Origin: Gammaproteobacteria bacterium
GTDB taxonomy: Bacteria; Pseudomonadota; Gammaproteobacteria; Steroidobacterales; Steroidobacteraceae
Direction of reading: 5' to 3'
Length of the DNA stretch: 41,806 nucleotides
Assembly (NCBI GenBank): GCA_003132425.1
Contig: PKXS01000002.1
Coordinates: forward strand, 47,405-89,210
The notes under the pieces were generated by a model that worked only from the letters and a program-made list of their open reading frames with translations, searched no databases and was not told where the DNA came from. Of this stretch, positions 1-9,496 are shown in pieces (the first letter of the stretch is position 1; the number at the start of each line of letters is the position of its first letter). Both the position numbers and the translations under genes were made by a program.

Positions 1-1426
1 GATGACGCCGCAGCTGCAGCAGGCCATCAGATTGCTGCAATTGCCCTCGCTCGATCTGCAGGCGCATGTCCGCGAGACCCTCGAGACCAACGTGATGCTG
101 GAAGCGGAGGACGAACTTGCGTTGGACGCGCCGCCGGACGGCGCGCGCGAGCGCGACGAGGCCGGCGCCGAAGAGAAGTATGCCGAGCTGGACGGCAACG
201 CCCCGGCCGGCGATCAACGCGAGGAGCCGGAGGTGGAAATCGCCGATGAGGCCTGGGGAGAGCAAACCAGCGGCCCGTCCGAATCGTCCTGGTCGGGAGA
301 CGATGATCGCAGCGGCGATTTCAGCGATCGGCATGGCCAGACGCTCCAAGAGCAACTCATCGAACAATTGGAGCTCGCCAAGCTATCGGCCGTCGATCTG
401 GCGATCGCACGAGTCATTACCGACGCCATCAACGACGATGGCTATCTGAAAGACGAATTGGAAGGCATACGAGTGAGCTTGCTGCCGGAAATCGAGGCAA
501 CCGCAGCCGACGTGGATCGCGTGCTCGCCGCCGTGCAGGCCCTGGAACCCGCCGGCGTGGGGGCGCGAGATTTGGGCGAATGCATCGCTCTGCAGCTGCG
601 CCAGCTGGATCCGGAAACCCCGGCCAGGGATATTGCAATCCGCGTGGCCCTCGATCACCTGGATTTGGTCGCCGGCCAGCAGCTGGTGCTGCTGCGGCGA
701 CAATTACGCTGCGGCGAAGGCGACCTGGAAATGGCTCTCGCGCTGGTGCGTTCTTGCCATCCCCGGCCCGGATCCGCCGTCAATCCGGCGCAAGCCGAAT
801 ACGTGATTCCCGACGTGTTCGTGCGCCGCACCGATCGCGGCTGGACAGTCGAGATCAACCAAGCGACGGTGCCGCGGGTTCGCATAAATCAGAGTTATGC
901 GGCATTGATTTCGCGCGCGCCCGATCATGCAATGCTGCGCACGCAACTGCAGGAGGCGCGCTGGCTGATGCGCAGTCTCGAGATTCGCAACGAAACCTTG
1001 ATCAAGGTGGCGCGCTGCATCGTGCAGCGCCAGACGAGTTTCTTCGAGCTCGGCGAGGAGGCGATGGAGCCGTTGATTCTCAAGGATGTTGCCGAAGCGG
1101 TCGAGATGCATGAATCGACGATTTCGCGCGTTACCACCGCGAAATACATGCACACGCCGCGCGGGGTATTCGAATTTCGATATTTCTTCTCGAGCCACGT
1201 CGAGGCCGCCGACGGAACGGAGATGTCCTCCACCGCCATACGCGCCAAGATAAAGAAATTAATTATGCAGGAAAATCCGGAAAATCCGTGGAGCGACAGC
1301 AAGCTCGCGGAAATTCTCTCGCAGGAAGGCATACCGGTGGCTAGGCGCACCGTTGCTAAGTATCGCGAAGGCATGCAGATTGCCCCGTCCAACGAACGGA
1401 AACGTGCTGCTGCCCGCGCGTCGTGA
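1..1426 (+). CDS. rpoN: RNA polymerase sigma-54 factor RpoN (5' end cut by window)
   Basis: This is the alternative sigma factor that recognises -24/-12 promoters and needs AAA+ activators to open them. The visible 474 residues begin at the conserved glutamine-rich activator-contact helix (MTPQLQQAIRLLQL). Family members carry roughly a dozen residues before this, so the true start lies left of the window and the ATG at base 2 is an internal methionine. An acidic linker follows (about residues 35-110), then the core-binding domain. Near the C-terminus come the promoter-binding helix-turn-helix (LKDVAEAVEMHESTISR) and the RpoN box (ARRTVAKYRE). The stop TGA is at 1424-1426 and hpf begins 27 bases later on the same strand. 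The rpoN-hpf-rapZ order is the classic nitrogen/PTS-Ntr locus, although ptsN is missing here. Confidence 0.97.
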   Translation, partial: MTPQLQQAIRLLQLPSLDLQAHVRETLETNVMLEAEDELALDAPPDGARERDEAGAEEKYAELDGNAPAGDQREEPEVEIADEAWGEQTSGPSESSWSGDDDRSGDFSDRHGQTLQEQLIEQLELAKLSAVDLAIARVITDAINDDGYLKDELEGIRVSLLPEIEATAADVDRVLAAVQALEPAGVGARDLGECIALQLRQLDPETPARDIAIRVALDHLDLVAGQQLVLLRRQLRCGEGDLEMALALVRSCHPRPGSAVNPAQAEYVIPDVFVRRTDRGWTVEINQATVPRVRINQSYAALISRAPDHAMLRTQLQEARWLMRSLEIRNETLIKVARCIVQRQTSFFELGEEAMEPLILKDVAEAVEMHESTISRVTTAKYMHTPRGVFEFRYFFSSHVEAADGTEMSSTAIRAKIKKLIMQENPENPWSDSKLAEILSQEGIPVARRTVAKYREGMQIAPSNERKRAAARAS

Positions 1427-1441
1427 AGCCAAGTCGACTAT

Positions 1442-1447
1442 AGGAGG
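1442..1447 (+). promoter_or_regulatory. Strong Shine-Dalgarno of hpf
   Basis: AGGAGG lies seven bases before the hpf ATG at 1454. It is a near-perfect ribosome binding site and fixes that start. Confidence 0.8.
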
Positions 1448-1453
1448 AGCCTC

Positions 1454-1777
1454 ATGCAGCTCGATCTCAGCGGTCATCATGTGGAAATCACGCCCGCGCT
1501 GCGCGGTTACGTCATCAAGAAATTTGAGCGCATCTCCAGGCACTTCGAGCAGTTGATCGACGTGCACTGCGTGCTGACGGTGGAAAAATTGCGCCACAAA
1601 GCCGAGGCGACGCTGATGCTGCGTGGGAACAAGATTTATGCGGACGCGACCGAGGTAGACATGTATGCCGCCATTGACGCGCTGACCGACAAGCTCGATC
1701 GATGCGTAAAGAAGCACAAAGAAAAGGCCTCCGACCACCACGCGGAGGATGTGATCAAGGCACGTATTTCCACGTGA
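1454..1777 (+). CDS. hpf: Ribosome hibernation promoting factor, short form
   Basis: The 107-residue protein belongs to the HPF/YfiA family, which binds the 30S decoding region and silences ribosomes in stationary phase or starvation. The family signature is visible from the N-terminus (MQLDLSGHHVEITPALRGYV) through the lysine-rich helix near residues 80-95. There is no C-terminal dimerisation domain, so this is the short form that in gammaproteobacteria works together with Rmf. A strong Shine-Dalgarno supports the ATG. It lies between rpoN and rapZ, 13 bases before the latter, and is probably co-transcribed with both. Confidence 0.95.
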   Translation: MQLDLSGHHVEITPALRGYVIKKFERISRHFEQLIDVHCVLTVEKLRHKAEATLMLRGNKIYADATEVDMYAAIDALTDKLDRCVKKHKEKASDHHAEDVIKARIST

Positions 1778-1790
1778 GGCCGCACGTTCC

Positions 1791-2660
1791 GTGTCGATGC
1801 GTCTGATAATCGTCAGCGGACTGTCCGGCTCCGGCAAGAGCGTGGCCTTGCACATGCTGGAGGACATTGATTTCTATTGCGTCGACAATATCCCGGCTGC
1901 ATTGCTCAAAGCATTCATCTCGCACACCATCCGCGGACCGGGGGATGCCTATCCACGAACCGCGGTAGGTCTCGATGCGCGCAACCGGCCCAACGACATC
2001 GAGACGATTCCGGCTCTCGTCGGCGAACTGCGCCGCAGCGGCATCGGCTGCGAAGTGCTTTATTTGCATGCCGGCGACGAAGTGCTGCTCAAACGCTATG
2101 CCGAAACGCGGCGCAAGCATCCTCTGGTTACCGGGGATGTGAGCCTGCGCGAGGCCATCGCCTCCGAGCGGCGATTGCTGGAACCCATCACGATCGCGGC
2201 GGATTTGGTGATCGATACCTCGAACATGAGCGTGCACGCCCTGCGGGAGCGGATTCGCGAGAGGATAGACCGCCGGCTCGAGGGTCATCTGTCCGTGATG
2301 TTCGAGTCGTTCGGCTACAAGCACGGAATTCCGGGCGATTCGGATTTCGTATTCGACGTGCGAAGCCTCCCGAACCCGTACTGGGAGCACGCACTGCGCC
2401 ACCTGACCGGTCGCGATGCGCCGGTAATCGAGTATCTCGAGGGTTTCTCCAACGTTCGGCAGATGATCGCAGATCTAATCGAATTCTTGGAACAGCGCAT
2501 CAAAGAATTCGCACAGGCGAATCGCAGCTATTTGACCATCGCCGTGGGCTGCACGGGAGGCCAGCATCGCTCCGTTTATATTGCGGAGGCGTTGGCCCAG
2601 CATTTTCGTAAGAGTTATCCGCAGGTGCTGACTCGACACGATTCCCTGCAAAAGAACTAA
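1791..2660 (+). CDS. rapZ: RNase adapter protein RapZ
   Basis: RapZ is a P-loop protein which in enterobacteria binds glucosamine-6-phosphate and delivers the small RNA GlmZ to RNase E, controlling GlmS and envelope precursor synthesis. The Walker A motif GLSGSGKS is at residues 10-17, followed by the family motif ALHMLEDIDFYCVDNIP. The C-terminal RNA-binding part keeps the typical GCTGGQHRSVYIAE block. The GTG at 1791 has a GAGG 11 bases upstream. An ATG at 1797 gives an N-terminus closer to E. coli RapZ, so the start is uncertain by two codons. Neither ptsN nor hprK separates it from hpf, and no npr follows. Its stop overlaps the stop of the convergent patatin gene by four bases. Confidence 0.95.
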   Translation: MSMRLIIVSGLSGSGKSVALHMLEDIDFYCVDNIPAALLKAFISHTIRGPGDAYPRTAVGLDARNRPNDIETIPALVGELRRSGIGCEVLYLHAGDEVLLKRYAETRRKHPLVTGDVSLREAIASERRLLEPITIAADLVIDTSNMSVHALRERIRERIDRRLEGHLSVMFESFGYKHGIPGDSDFVFDVRSLPNPYWEHALRHLTGRDAPVIEYLEGFSNVRQMIADLIEFLEQRIKEFAQANRSYLTIAVGCTGGQHRSVYIAEALAQHFRKSYPQVLTRHDSLQKN

Positions 2661-3817
2661 TCTTTGTCGCTTCGGCGCCGCCTCGCGGCGCCGAGACAGA
2701 GAAACGCGCGTATCTCGTCGGCCCGCGCACGGGCATCTTCGTATCCCATGGCGATCAACTCGCGCGTAAAGCCGCGCTCGAACAGCAAGTAGCTGAGCAA
2801 TAGCGTATTGGCGGCATTGTTGGCCCCGAGGGTGCGCAGCAGCACACGCAGGCTTCGCGGCAATTCGCGGACGTGACGACGTGCGATCTCGTTCACATCT
2901 CGCGATGGAATGAGCACCAACGACTCGATATGGCGCAGCTCCGAACTCTCGTTGTAGCGCCTGATGCGCTCGAGGTCCGCATGCAGCTGATCCATGAACA
3001 GCGAATCCAACATGAACCCGACCATCTGTCCGAAGGAAGGCTCGACCGCCGGCGGCATCGGACCGGAACCGGTGCAGACGGGGTCGTTGACGCCGATGAT
3101 CAGCAGCCGGTCGGCGCCGAGATGAATCGCCGGACTCAGCGGCGAGGTTTGGCGCATGGCCCCATCGCCGAAATATTGATCATTCAGCAATACGGGGCGA
3201 AACAAGAAAGGTATGGACAGGCTGGCCATCAAATGATCCAGCGTCAGTTGCGCACGCGCGCCCTTGCGAAAGACCCTGGCCCAAGGCTCGATCGCGGACG
3301 CGGAGGAGTAAAAGGTCACCGATTCGGCATCCGCGTAGCACGTCGCACATACGCCGATCGCCTGTAGATGCTTCTTGTACAGGCTGCGCGGGATTCCGTC
3401 GAAATTCAAGTGTCCGCGCAGCAGCTCCCATAATGGCGTGTTGTCGAACAGCGCGTGCGGCGGATGCACCAGCCAACCGCCGGTGAGAAGCGCCAGCATC
3501 CAGTGCATTCCGGACTTCAGCATGCTCAGCGCATCGGCTTTGAATACCTGGTGCACGCGAAAATCGCGCCACACGCGCTCGATGGCGTATACCGAGCGCC
3601 TGAAGTGCGCGGCGTCCGAAGCGAGCGCGATCGCACTGACGGCGCCGGCGGAAGTGCCGGTAATGATCGGAAACGGACAGCTGGATCCGCGCCGCAGCAG
3701 TTCCGCGATCCCTTTGAGCACGCCTACTTGGTAGGCCGAGCGGGCGCCCCCGCCCGTCAATACCAACGCGATCTTGGGCGTCTCAGTCAACCGATCGATC
3801 GGTCCCATCATGGTCAT
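2657..3817 (-). CDS. Patatin-like phospholipase
   Basis: The 386-residue protein is a serine acyl hydrolase of the patatin family. The oxyanion-hole glycine run GGGARSAYQ is at residues 22-30. The nucleophile elbow GTSAG puts the catalytic serine at about residue 56. The catalytic aspartate lies in a DGA-type motif (YFGDGAMRQ) at about residue 218. I see no signal peptide, so it is probably cytoplasmic or peripheral at the inner membrane. The extended C-terminal half resembles DUF3336-free bacterial patatins. Its start lies three bases after the stop of the VWA gene, making it the last member of the tkt-to-patatin block. Substrate and physiological role cannot be read from the sequence. Confidence 0.88.
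   Translation of the reverse strand: MTMMGPIDRLTETPKIALVLTGGGARSAYQVGVLKGIAELLRRGSSCPFPIITGTSAGAVSAIALASDAAHFRRSVYAIERVWRDFRVHQVFKADALSMLKSGMHWMLALLTGGWLVHPPHALFDNTPLWELLRGHLNFDGIPRSLYKKHLQAIGVCATCYADAESVTFYSSASAIEPWARVFRKGARAQLTLDHLMASLSIPFLFRPVLLNDQYFGDGAMRQTSPLSPAIHLGADRLLIIGVNDPVCTGSGPMPPAVEPSFGQMVGFMLDSLFMDQLHADLERIRRYNESSELRHIESLVLIPSRDVNEIARRHVRELPRSLRVLLRTLGANNAANTLLLSYLLFERGFTRELIAMGYEDARARADEIRAFLCLGAARRRRSDKD
2672..2694. terminator. Perfect hairpin at the rapZ/patatin convergent junction
   Basis: Ten-base arms TCGGCGCCGC and GCGGCGCCGA surround a three-base loop, beginning 12 bases after the rapZ stop and lying inside the 3' end of the patatin gene. No T-run follows on either strand. 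It could slow polymerase or protect the rapZ 3' end, but it is not a canonical intrinsic terminator. Confidence 0.4.
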
Positions 3818-3820
3818 AAG

Positions 3821-4996
3821 TTAGCTCAACGCGTCGATCGCCTCGTCCAAGCCCGACAAGGTCAGCGGGTACATTCGCCCGTCGAGCATATCGCGAATCA
3901 GCTCGATCGACGCCGACTGGCGCCAGCGTACTTGCGGCTGCGGGTTGATCCACGCGAATTTCGGATACTTCTTGAGCAAGCGGCGCAGCCATATACTGCC
4001 TGGCTCGGCGTTCCAATGTTCGACGCTGCCTCCGGCATAGGTGATTTCGTACGGACTCATGGTCGCATCGCCCACCAGCACCAGCCTGTAGTCCGAAGCG
4101 TAAGTGCGCATGACCTCGACGGTGCCGATGTGCTCGTTGAACCGCCGCCGGTTGTCGCGCCACAGAGCCTCGTAGGGGCAATTATGGAAATAATAGTGCT
4201 CAAGGTGCTTGAACTCGCTGCGCGCGGCCGAGAACAACTGCTCGCAAGTCCGCACATGATCGTCCATGGATCCGCCGACATCGAGCAACAACAGTACCTT
4301 GATGACATTGTGCCGCTCCGCCACCATCTTGATATCCAGCCATCCGCCGGAGCGCGCGGTGGCATCGATGGTCTGCGCTAGAGCCAGCTCCGTAGGTTCG
4401 CCGCGGCGCGCAAATCGCCTCAGGCGCCGCAGCGCGACCTTCATGTTGCGGGTATCGAGCTCCGCGGTATCGTCGAGGTTGGCGAACTCGCGCCTGTCCC
4501 AGACTTTTGCGGCGCTGCGGTTCCGCGATGCCTCCTGGCCCATCCGTACGCCCTCAGGATTGTAACCGTACGCCCCAAACGGCGAAGTCCCGGCGGTACC
4601 GATCCATTTGCTGCCGCCTTGATGCCTATCCTGCTGCTCCTGTAGCCGCTTCTTCAGAGTTCCCATCAATTTCGCCCAGCCGCCCAACGCGTCGATCTCG
4701 GACTTCTCGGCGTCGCTGAAGTCCCGGATCGCGAGCTTTTCGAGCCAGTCGCCCGGCAATTCGCGCGACATCGCCGCATACAGCTCCTCGGCGCCTTTGA
4801 AATGCGCTGCGAACGCCAGATCGAAACGGTCGTAATACCGCTCGTCCTTGACCAAGCAGGTCCGCGCCAAAAAATAAAACCGTTCCGCGCTCAATTCGCT
4901 CAAGCCTCGTTGCAGCGCCTCGAGCAAGCTTAAGAATTCAGTTATGGAGACAGGCACGCCTGCCTTTCGCAATAGAAAGAAAAATCTAGCGAGCAT
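3821..4996 (-). CDS. VWA domain protein, CoxE-like, partner of MoxR ATPase
   Basis: The 391-residue protein has an N-terminal helical region (residues 1-200) typical of CoxE/YehP-like proteins and a C-terminal von Willebrand factor A domain. The metal-ion-dependent adhesion site is DVGGS at residues 239-243, where glycine replaces the usual first serine of DxSxS; this variant is common in the subfamily. Such proteins pair with MoxR AAA+ ATPases, which act as chaperones in metal-cofactor insertion or complex assembly. The moxR gene lies directly upstream and overlaps it by 11 bases, which implies translational coupling. The client is unknown. Its neighbours are glycolytic enzymes rather than an oxidoreductase, which is unusual. 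Confidence 0.88.
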   Translation of the reverse strand: MLARFFFLLRKAGVPVSITEFLSLLEALQRGLSELSAERFYFLARTCLVKDERYYDRFDLAFAAHFKGAEELYAAMSRELPGDWLEKLAIRDFSDAEKSEIDALGGWAKLMGTLKKRLQEQQDRHQGGSKWIGTAGTSPFGAYGYNPEGVRMGQEASRNRSAAKVWDRREFANLDDTAELDTRNMKVALRRLRRFARRGEPTELALAQTIDATARSGGWLDIKMVAERHNVIKVLLLLDVGGSMDDHVRTCEQLFSAARSEFKHLEHYYFHNCPYEALWRDNRRRFNEHIGTVEVMRTYASDYRLVLVGDATMSPYEITYAGGSVEHWNAEPGSIWLRRLLKKYPKFAWINPQPQVRWRQSASIELIRDMLDGRMYPLTLSGLDEAIDALS

Positions 4997-5837
4997 TCCG
5001 GCGGTTGAGAAACAGCAGTTGCTCGAACAGGTGCACGTCTTGTTCGTTCTTCAGCAAAGCGCCGTACAACGGCGGAATCAATTTCTTCTCATCGCCGCTG
5101 CGCAAGGCTTCCGGCGCAATATCATCGGACACCAGAAGCTTGATCCAATCCAGCAACTCCGAGGTAGTCGGTTTCTTTTTCAGGCCCGGGGTCTCGCGGA
5201 CGCGGAAAAAGCTCGCCAGCGCCTCGTGCAGAAGCTCGCGCTTCAAGCCCGGAAAATGCACGTCGACGATCTGCGTCATCGTCGCCGCATCCGGAAAGCG
5301 GATGTAGTGGAAAAAACACCGTCTCAAGAATGCATCGGGCAACTCTTTTTCGCTATTGCTGGTGATCACGACCACCGGGCGATGCTTGGCGCGCACGGTC
5401 TCGCGCGTTTCATAGACGAAGAAATCCATGCGATCCAGCTCGCGCAGCAGATCGTTCGGGAATTCGATATCCGCCTTGTCGATCTCGTCTATCAGCAGGA
5501 CCGGCTGCGTTTCGCAATCGAACGCCTCCCATAGCGTGCCCTTCACGATGTAATTGCTAATGTCCTTGGACTCCGGATCGCCGAGCTGCGAATCGCGCAG
5601 GCGCGACACCGCGTCGTATTCGTACAGGCCCTGCTGGGCCTTGGTGGTGGATTTTATGTGCCACTCGTACAGCGGCTTCGACAACGATCTGGCAATCTCG
5701 GTCGCGAGCAGCGTTTTGCCCGTCCCTGGTTCGCCCTTGATCAACAGCGGGCGCGACAGCACCATTGCGGCGTTCACCGCGGCCATCAGCTCCTCGGTCG
5801 CAATGTACCGGTCGGTGCCGCGAAACTCCTGGCGCAT
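4986..5837 (-). CDS. MoxR-family AAA+ ATPase
   Basis: The 283-residue protein is a MoxR-type AAA+ ATPase. Walker A GEPGTGKT is at residues 35-42, Walker B LLIDEIDKAD near residues 114-121, and a sensor-1 stretch VVITSNSEKELPDA follows. An insert with the characteristic WHIKSTTKAQQGLYEYD block identifies the branch that accompanies CoxE-like VWA proteins. It starts two bases after the pyk stop and overlaps the VWA gene by 11 bases, so it appears to be expressed with the glycolytic genes. Its function is presumed ATP-driven remodelling or maturation of a client protein; nothing in the window identifies the client. Confidence 0.92.
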   Translation of the reverse strand: MRQEFRGTDRYIATEELMAAVNAAMVLSRPLLIKGEPGTGKTLLATEIARSLSKPLYEWHIKSTTKAQQGLYEYDAVSRLRDSQLGDPESKDISNYIVKGTLWEAFDCETQPVLLIDEIDKADIEFPNDLLRELDRMDFFVYETRETVRAKHRPVVVITSNSEKELPDAFLRRCFFHYIRFPDAATMTQIVDVHFPGLKRELLHEALASFFRVRETPGLKKKPTTSELLDWIKLLVSDDIAPEALRSGDEKKLIPPLYGALLKNEQDVHLFEQLLFLNRRNAR

Positions 5838-5839
5838 GG

Positions 5840-7282
5840 CTATTTGCGCCTGACCTGCAGAATTTGCATGGAATTCGTGCCGCCGGAAACGCCGCTGAGC
5901 TCGCCCTTGGTGAGAATGATGAAATCATTCTCGGCGACCAATTTCAGATCGAGCAGCAGGCCGAATATCGAAAAGTAGAACGCCTCGCGATCCTTGTCGG
6001 CGACATCGTAGGCAACCGGGTACACGCCGCGGTACAGAGTGACGCGGCAACGCGTGGCTTCGTTTCGCGTAAAGGCATAGATCGGAATGTCCGACCGAAC
6101 CCGGGACATCCACAGCGCAGTCGATCCGGATTCGGTGAGCGCGACAATCGCCTTGACATGCAGGTGATTCGCGGTGTACATCACCGCTGCCGCGATCGCC
6201 TCGTCGAAGCGCTCGTAATAGCCGGTTTTGCGCTGCCGAATTCGCACATGCGCGAGTTGATACTTTTCGGCGCCGATGATGATCTGCGACATTGCCTCGA
6301 CGACCTTCGTCGGATGCTTGCCGGCCGCGGTTTCGGCCGAAAGCATGACGGCGTCCGTGCCGTCCATGACGGCGTTGGCCACGTCCGAGACCTCGGCGCG
6401 CGTCGGAATCGTATTGACGATCATCGATTCCATCATTTGCGTCGCCATGATGACCAGACGATTCTGATGGCGGGCCTCGAGAATGATTTGCTTCTGCAGA
6501 CCGGCGAGCTCGGCATAGCCCATTTCGACGCCAAGGTCGCCGCGCGCCACCATGACGGCATCGCTCGCCCGCACCACTTCGGCCAGATTCGTGATCGCTT
6601 CCGCGCGCTCGATCTTTGCCACGAGAAGCGCATGGCCTCCCGCCTTGCGCAATAGCTCGCGGGCCTCGTCCATGTCGGTGGCGTCGCGCGGGAAGGACAC
6701 AGCAAGGTAATCCACCTTGATGTGCGCGGCCGTGCGGATATCCTCGCGATCCTTGTCGGTGAGCGCGCCCGCGGATAACCCGCCCCCGTGCCGGTTGATC
6801 CCCTTGTTGTTGCCGAGCTCGCCGCCGACCAGCACCTGCGTTTTGATGCGCGGGCCGTCGATGCTCGTCACTTTCAGGCTGATCTGCCCGTCGTTCAACA
6901 ACAGCACATCGCCGACGGAAACATCCGTCGGCAACTTCTTGTAGGCAATGCCTACGCTAAGATCGTTGCCCGCATCCACTGCAAGGGAGGCGTCTAGGGT
7001 AAACGGCGCGCCGTCGGCCAGAGTCACTTTGCCGGCCGCAAATCGATCGATTCGGATCTTCGGCCCCTGCAGGTCTCCGAGAATCCCCACGTAGCGGCCC
7101 GCTTTGCTCGCGGCCTCGCGGACCAATTGCACTCGCCGCGCATGGTCCGCGACGACACCGTGCGAGAAGTTCAGCCGAACGACATCCACGCCGGCGCGAA
7201 CCATGTCGGTAAGCACGGCGGAGTCGTCCGTGGCGGGACCCAAGGTCGCCAAGATCTTGGTGCGTCGAAGTAGGGTACTCAT
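5840..7282 (-). CDS. pyk: Pyruvate kinase
   Basis: Pyruvate kinase converts phosphoenolpyruvate and ADP to pyruvate and ATP in the cytoplasm. The 480 residues show the N-terminal [11 protein letters not shown] and RLNFSHG motifs, the active-site signature [13 protein letters not shown], and the metal/PEP-binding segment [12 protein letters not shown]. The MATQMMESM and [18 protein letters not shown] blocks follow, then a full C-terminal allosteric domain. Its ATG overlaps the pgk stop in an ATGA arrangement at 7279-7282, so translation is probably coupled. MoxR follows after two bases. Confidence 0.97.
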   Translation of the reverse strand: MSTLLRRTKILATLGPATDDSAVLTDMVRAGVDVVRLNFSHGVVADHARRVQLVREAASKAGRYVGILGDLQGPKIRIDRFAAGKVTLADGAPFTLDASLAVDAGNDLSVGIAYKKLPTDVSVGDVLLLNDGQISLKVTSIDGPRIKTQVLVGGELGNNKGINRHGGGLSAGALTDKDREDIRTAAHIKVDYLAVSFPRDATDMDEARELLRKAGGHALLVAKIERAEAITNLAEVVRASDAVMVARGDLGVEMGYAELAGLQKQIILEARHQNRLVIMATQMMESMIVNTIPTRAEVSDVANAVMDGTDAVMLSAETAAGKHPTKVVEAMSQIIIGAEKYQLAHVRIRQRKTGYYERFDEAIAAAVMYTANHLHVKAIVALTESGSTALWMSRVRSDIPIYAFTRNEATRCRVTLYRGVYPVAYDVADKDREAFYFSIFGLLLDLKLVAENDFIILTKGELSGVSGGTNSMQILQVRRK

Positions 7283-8454
7283 GCCGCGCGCCTCTCGAGA
7301 ATCTCGACCGCGGGCAGTTTCTTGCCCTCGACAAATTCCAGGAACGCGCCGCCGCCGGTCGATATATAGGAAATGCTCTCCGCTATGCCGTATTTTTCGA
7401 TTGCAGCGAGCGTGTCGCCGCCGCCTGCGAGCGAAAACGCCTTGCTGCGCGCAATCGCGTTGGCCAGGGTGCGCGTGCCTTCGCCGAATTGCTCAAATTC
7501 GAACACGCCGACCGGCCCGTTCCACAGGATGGTGCCGGCGGAGGAAAGGAGCTTCGCCATCTGTTCCGCGGAATCCGGGCCGATATCGAGAATCATGTCG
7601 TCATCCGACACGGCATCGACCGGCTTCACGTCGGCCTCGGCCGTCGCCGAAAATTCCTTGGCGACAACCACATCGGTCGGCATCGGGATGACGATGCCGC
7701 GCTTTTGCGACTGATCCAGCAAGCGCTTGCAGATGTCCAGCATGTCCGGTTCGTAAAGGGACTTGCCCACATTGAAACCGAGCGCCGCCAGAAATGTATT
7801 GGCGATGCCGCCGCCGACTATTAATTGATCGACCTTGCTCAGCAGGGACTCGAGCACGGTGAGCTTGGTCGATACCTTGGAGCCTGCGACGATCGCCAAG
7901 AGCGGCCTGGCGGGCTTATCGAGCGCCGTTTCGAGCGCCGCCAACTCGCTGACAAGCAGGGGTCCGGCGCAAGCGATCGGCGCGTACTTGGCGACGCCGT
8001 GAGTGCTTGCCTCGGCGCGATGCGCGGTGCCGAAGGCGTCCATCACGTATATATCGCAGAGCGCCGCCATTTTCTTCGCTAGATCGTCGCCGTTGATCTT
8101 TTCACCTTTGTTGAAGCGAACATTCTCGAGCAGCACGACTTCGCCGGCGGCGACATCGACGCCGCCCAGCCAATCGCGCTTCAGCGCGACTGGAACTCCA
8201 AGCAATTGCGCCAGGCGTTTGGCCACGGGGGCGAGAGAATACTCGGCGGCGTATTTTCCCTCCTCGGGCCTGCCCAGATGAGACATCACCAGAACGTGCG
8301 CCTTTGAGGTAAGCGCCCACTGCACGGTCGGTAATGCTGCGCGAATCCGCGCATCGCTGGTCACGACTCCATCTAGGACCGGGACGTTCAAGTCCTCCCG
8401 TATCAACACGCGCTTGCCGGACAGATCGAGGCTCATCATTTTCTTGATTTTCAC
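7279..8454 (-). CDS. pgk: Phosphoglycerate kinase
   Basis: The enzyme transfers phosphate between 1,3-bisphosphoglycerate and ADP. The 391 residues include the N-terminal [13 protein letters not shown] motif, the substrate arginine segment [10 protein letters not shown] and the C-terminal nucleotide-binding glycine motif [14 protein letters not shown]. Length is normal. The start is GTG at 8454. It aligns in length with the N-terminus of enterobacterial Pgk, while ATG codons at 8439 and 8436 are alternatives. Only one base separates it from the gap stop, and it overlaps pyk by four bases. Confidence 0.97.
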   Translation of the reverse strand: MKIKKMMSLDLSGKRVLIREDLNVPVLDGVVTSDARIRAALPTVQWALTSKAHVLVMSHLGRPEEGKYAAEYSLAPVAKRLAQLLGVPVALKRDWLGGVDVAAGEVVLLENVRFNKGEKINGDDLAKKMAALCDIYVMDAFGTAHRAEASTHGVAKYAPIACAGPLLVSELAALETALDKPARPLLAIVAGSKVSTKLTVLESLLSKVDQLIVGGGIANTFLAALGFNVGKSLYEPDMLDICKRLLDQSQKRGIVIPMPTDVVVAKEFSATAEADVKPVDAVSDDDMILDIGPDSAEQMAKLLSSAGTILWNGPVGVFEFEQFGEGTRTLANAIARSKAFSLAGGGDTLAAIEKYGIAESISYISTGGGAFLEFVEGKKLPAVEILERRAA

Positions 8455-8455
8455 C

Positions 8456-9469
8456 TCAGGCGACCTTCGACCAAGCCAGGGTGGTGTCCAGCATGCGATT
8501 CGAGAAACCCCACTCGTTGTCGTACCACGCGCAGACCTTCACCAGCGTTCCCTGAATGACCTTGGTCAAAGTCGCATCGTAAGTCGAGGAGGCCGGGTCG
8601 TGATTGAAATCCACCGACACGAGCGGCTGGTCGTTATAGGCCAGGATTCCCTTGAGCGCGCCGCCCGCCGCTTTTTTGACGGCGTTGTGCACTTCCTCGA
8701 CCGTGGTCTTGCGCGCAGCCAGGAAGCTCAAATCGACGAGCGAGACGTTGATGGTCGGTACTCGTATCGCGAAGCCGTCGATCTTACCCTTCAGTTCAGG
8801 CAGCACCAATCCTACCGCGGCGGCGGCCCCGGTCTTCGTGGGAATCATGGACATGGTCGCGGATCGCGCCCGTCGAAGGTCGGAGTGGTACACGTCGGTC
8901 AATACTTGATCGTTGGTGTAGGAATGCACCGTGTTCATGACCCCGGCCAAAATACCGATTTCGTCGTGCAAAACTTTCGCAAGCGGCGCGAGGCAGTTAG
9001 TGGTGCAGGAAGCGTTGGAGATCACCGTATCGCTGCCCTTCAACACGCCATGGTTCACGCCGTAGACGATGGTCGCGTCGACATCCTCGGCCGCCGGCGC
9101 CGAAATCACGACTTTCTTGGCGCCGGCCGCAATATGCGCCGAGGCCTTCGCTTTACTCGTAAAAAGACCGGTGCACTCCAGCACGAAATCCACGCCAAGT
9201 TCGCGCCAGGGCAATTTGGACGGATCGCGTTGCGCGACCACGCGGATGCGGTCGCCGTTGACCACCATCGCATCGCCGTCGACGTGCACTTCGCCGCGGA
9301 ACCGGCCGTGGGCTGTATCGAAACGCGTCAAATGAGCATTGGTGTTGGCATCGCCGAGATCGTTGATCGCGATAATCTTTATCGCATCCCCATGTTTGCC
9401 CTCATAAAGAGCGCGCAGGATATTGCGGCCGATGCGTCCGTAACCATTGATGCCCACCTTGATTGCCAT
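8456..9469 (-). CDS. gap: Glyceraldehyde-3-phosphate dehydrogenase, type I
   Basis: The enzyme oxidises glyceraldehyde-3-phosphate to 1,3-bisphosphoglycerate. The NAD-binding Rossmann motif [10 protein letters not shown] is at the N-terminus. The catalytic cysteine lies in SNASCTTNC (Cys155 counted from MAIKVG). An acidic residue after INDL fits NAD+ preference. I chose the ATG at 9469 because it gives the family N-terminus and has GGGAG about nine bases upstream; an ATG at 9493 would add eight poorly conserved residues. The protein is 337 residues. It lies 27 bases after tkt and one base before pgk. Confidence 0.97.
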   Translation of the reverse strand: MAIKVGINGYGRIGRNILRALYEGKHGDAIKIIAINDLGDANTNAHLTRFDTAHGRFRGEVHVDGDAMVVNGDRIRVVAQRDPSKLPWRELGVDFVLECTGLFTSKAKASAHIAAGAKKVVISAPAAEDVDATIVYGVNHGVLKGSDTVISNASCTTNCLAPLAKVLHDEIGILAGVMNTVHSYTNDQVLTDVYHSDLRRARSATMSMIPTKTGAAAAVGLVLPELKGKIDGFAIRVPTINVSLVDLSFLAARKTTVEEVHNAVKKAAGGALKGILAYNDQPLVSVDFNHDPASSTYDATLTKVIQGTLVKVCAWYDNEWGFSNRMLDTTLAWSKVA

Positions 9470-9496
9470 CGTCTTTGACTCCCGTAAATTCAATAC

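Noticed and set aside
8414-9478. A 354-codon plus-strand frame opposite gap
   Set aside because: It mirrors gap codons and has no recognisable motif; the gap reading is complete with its active site.
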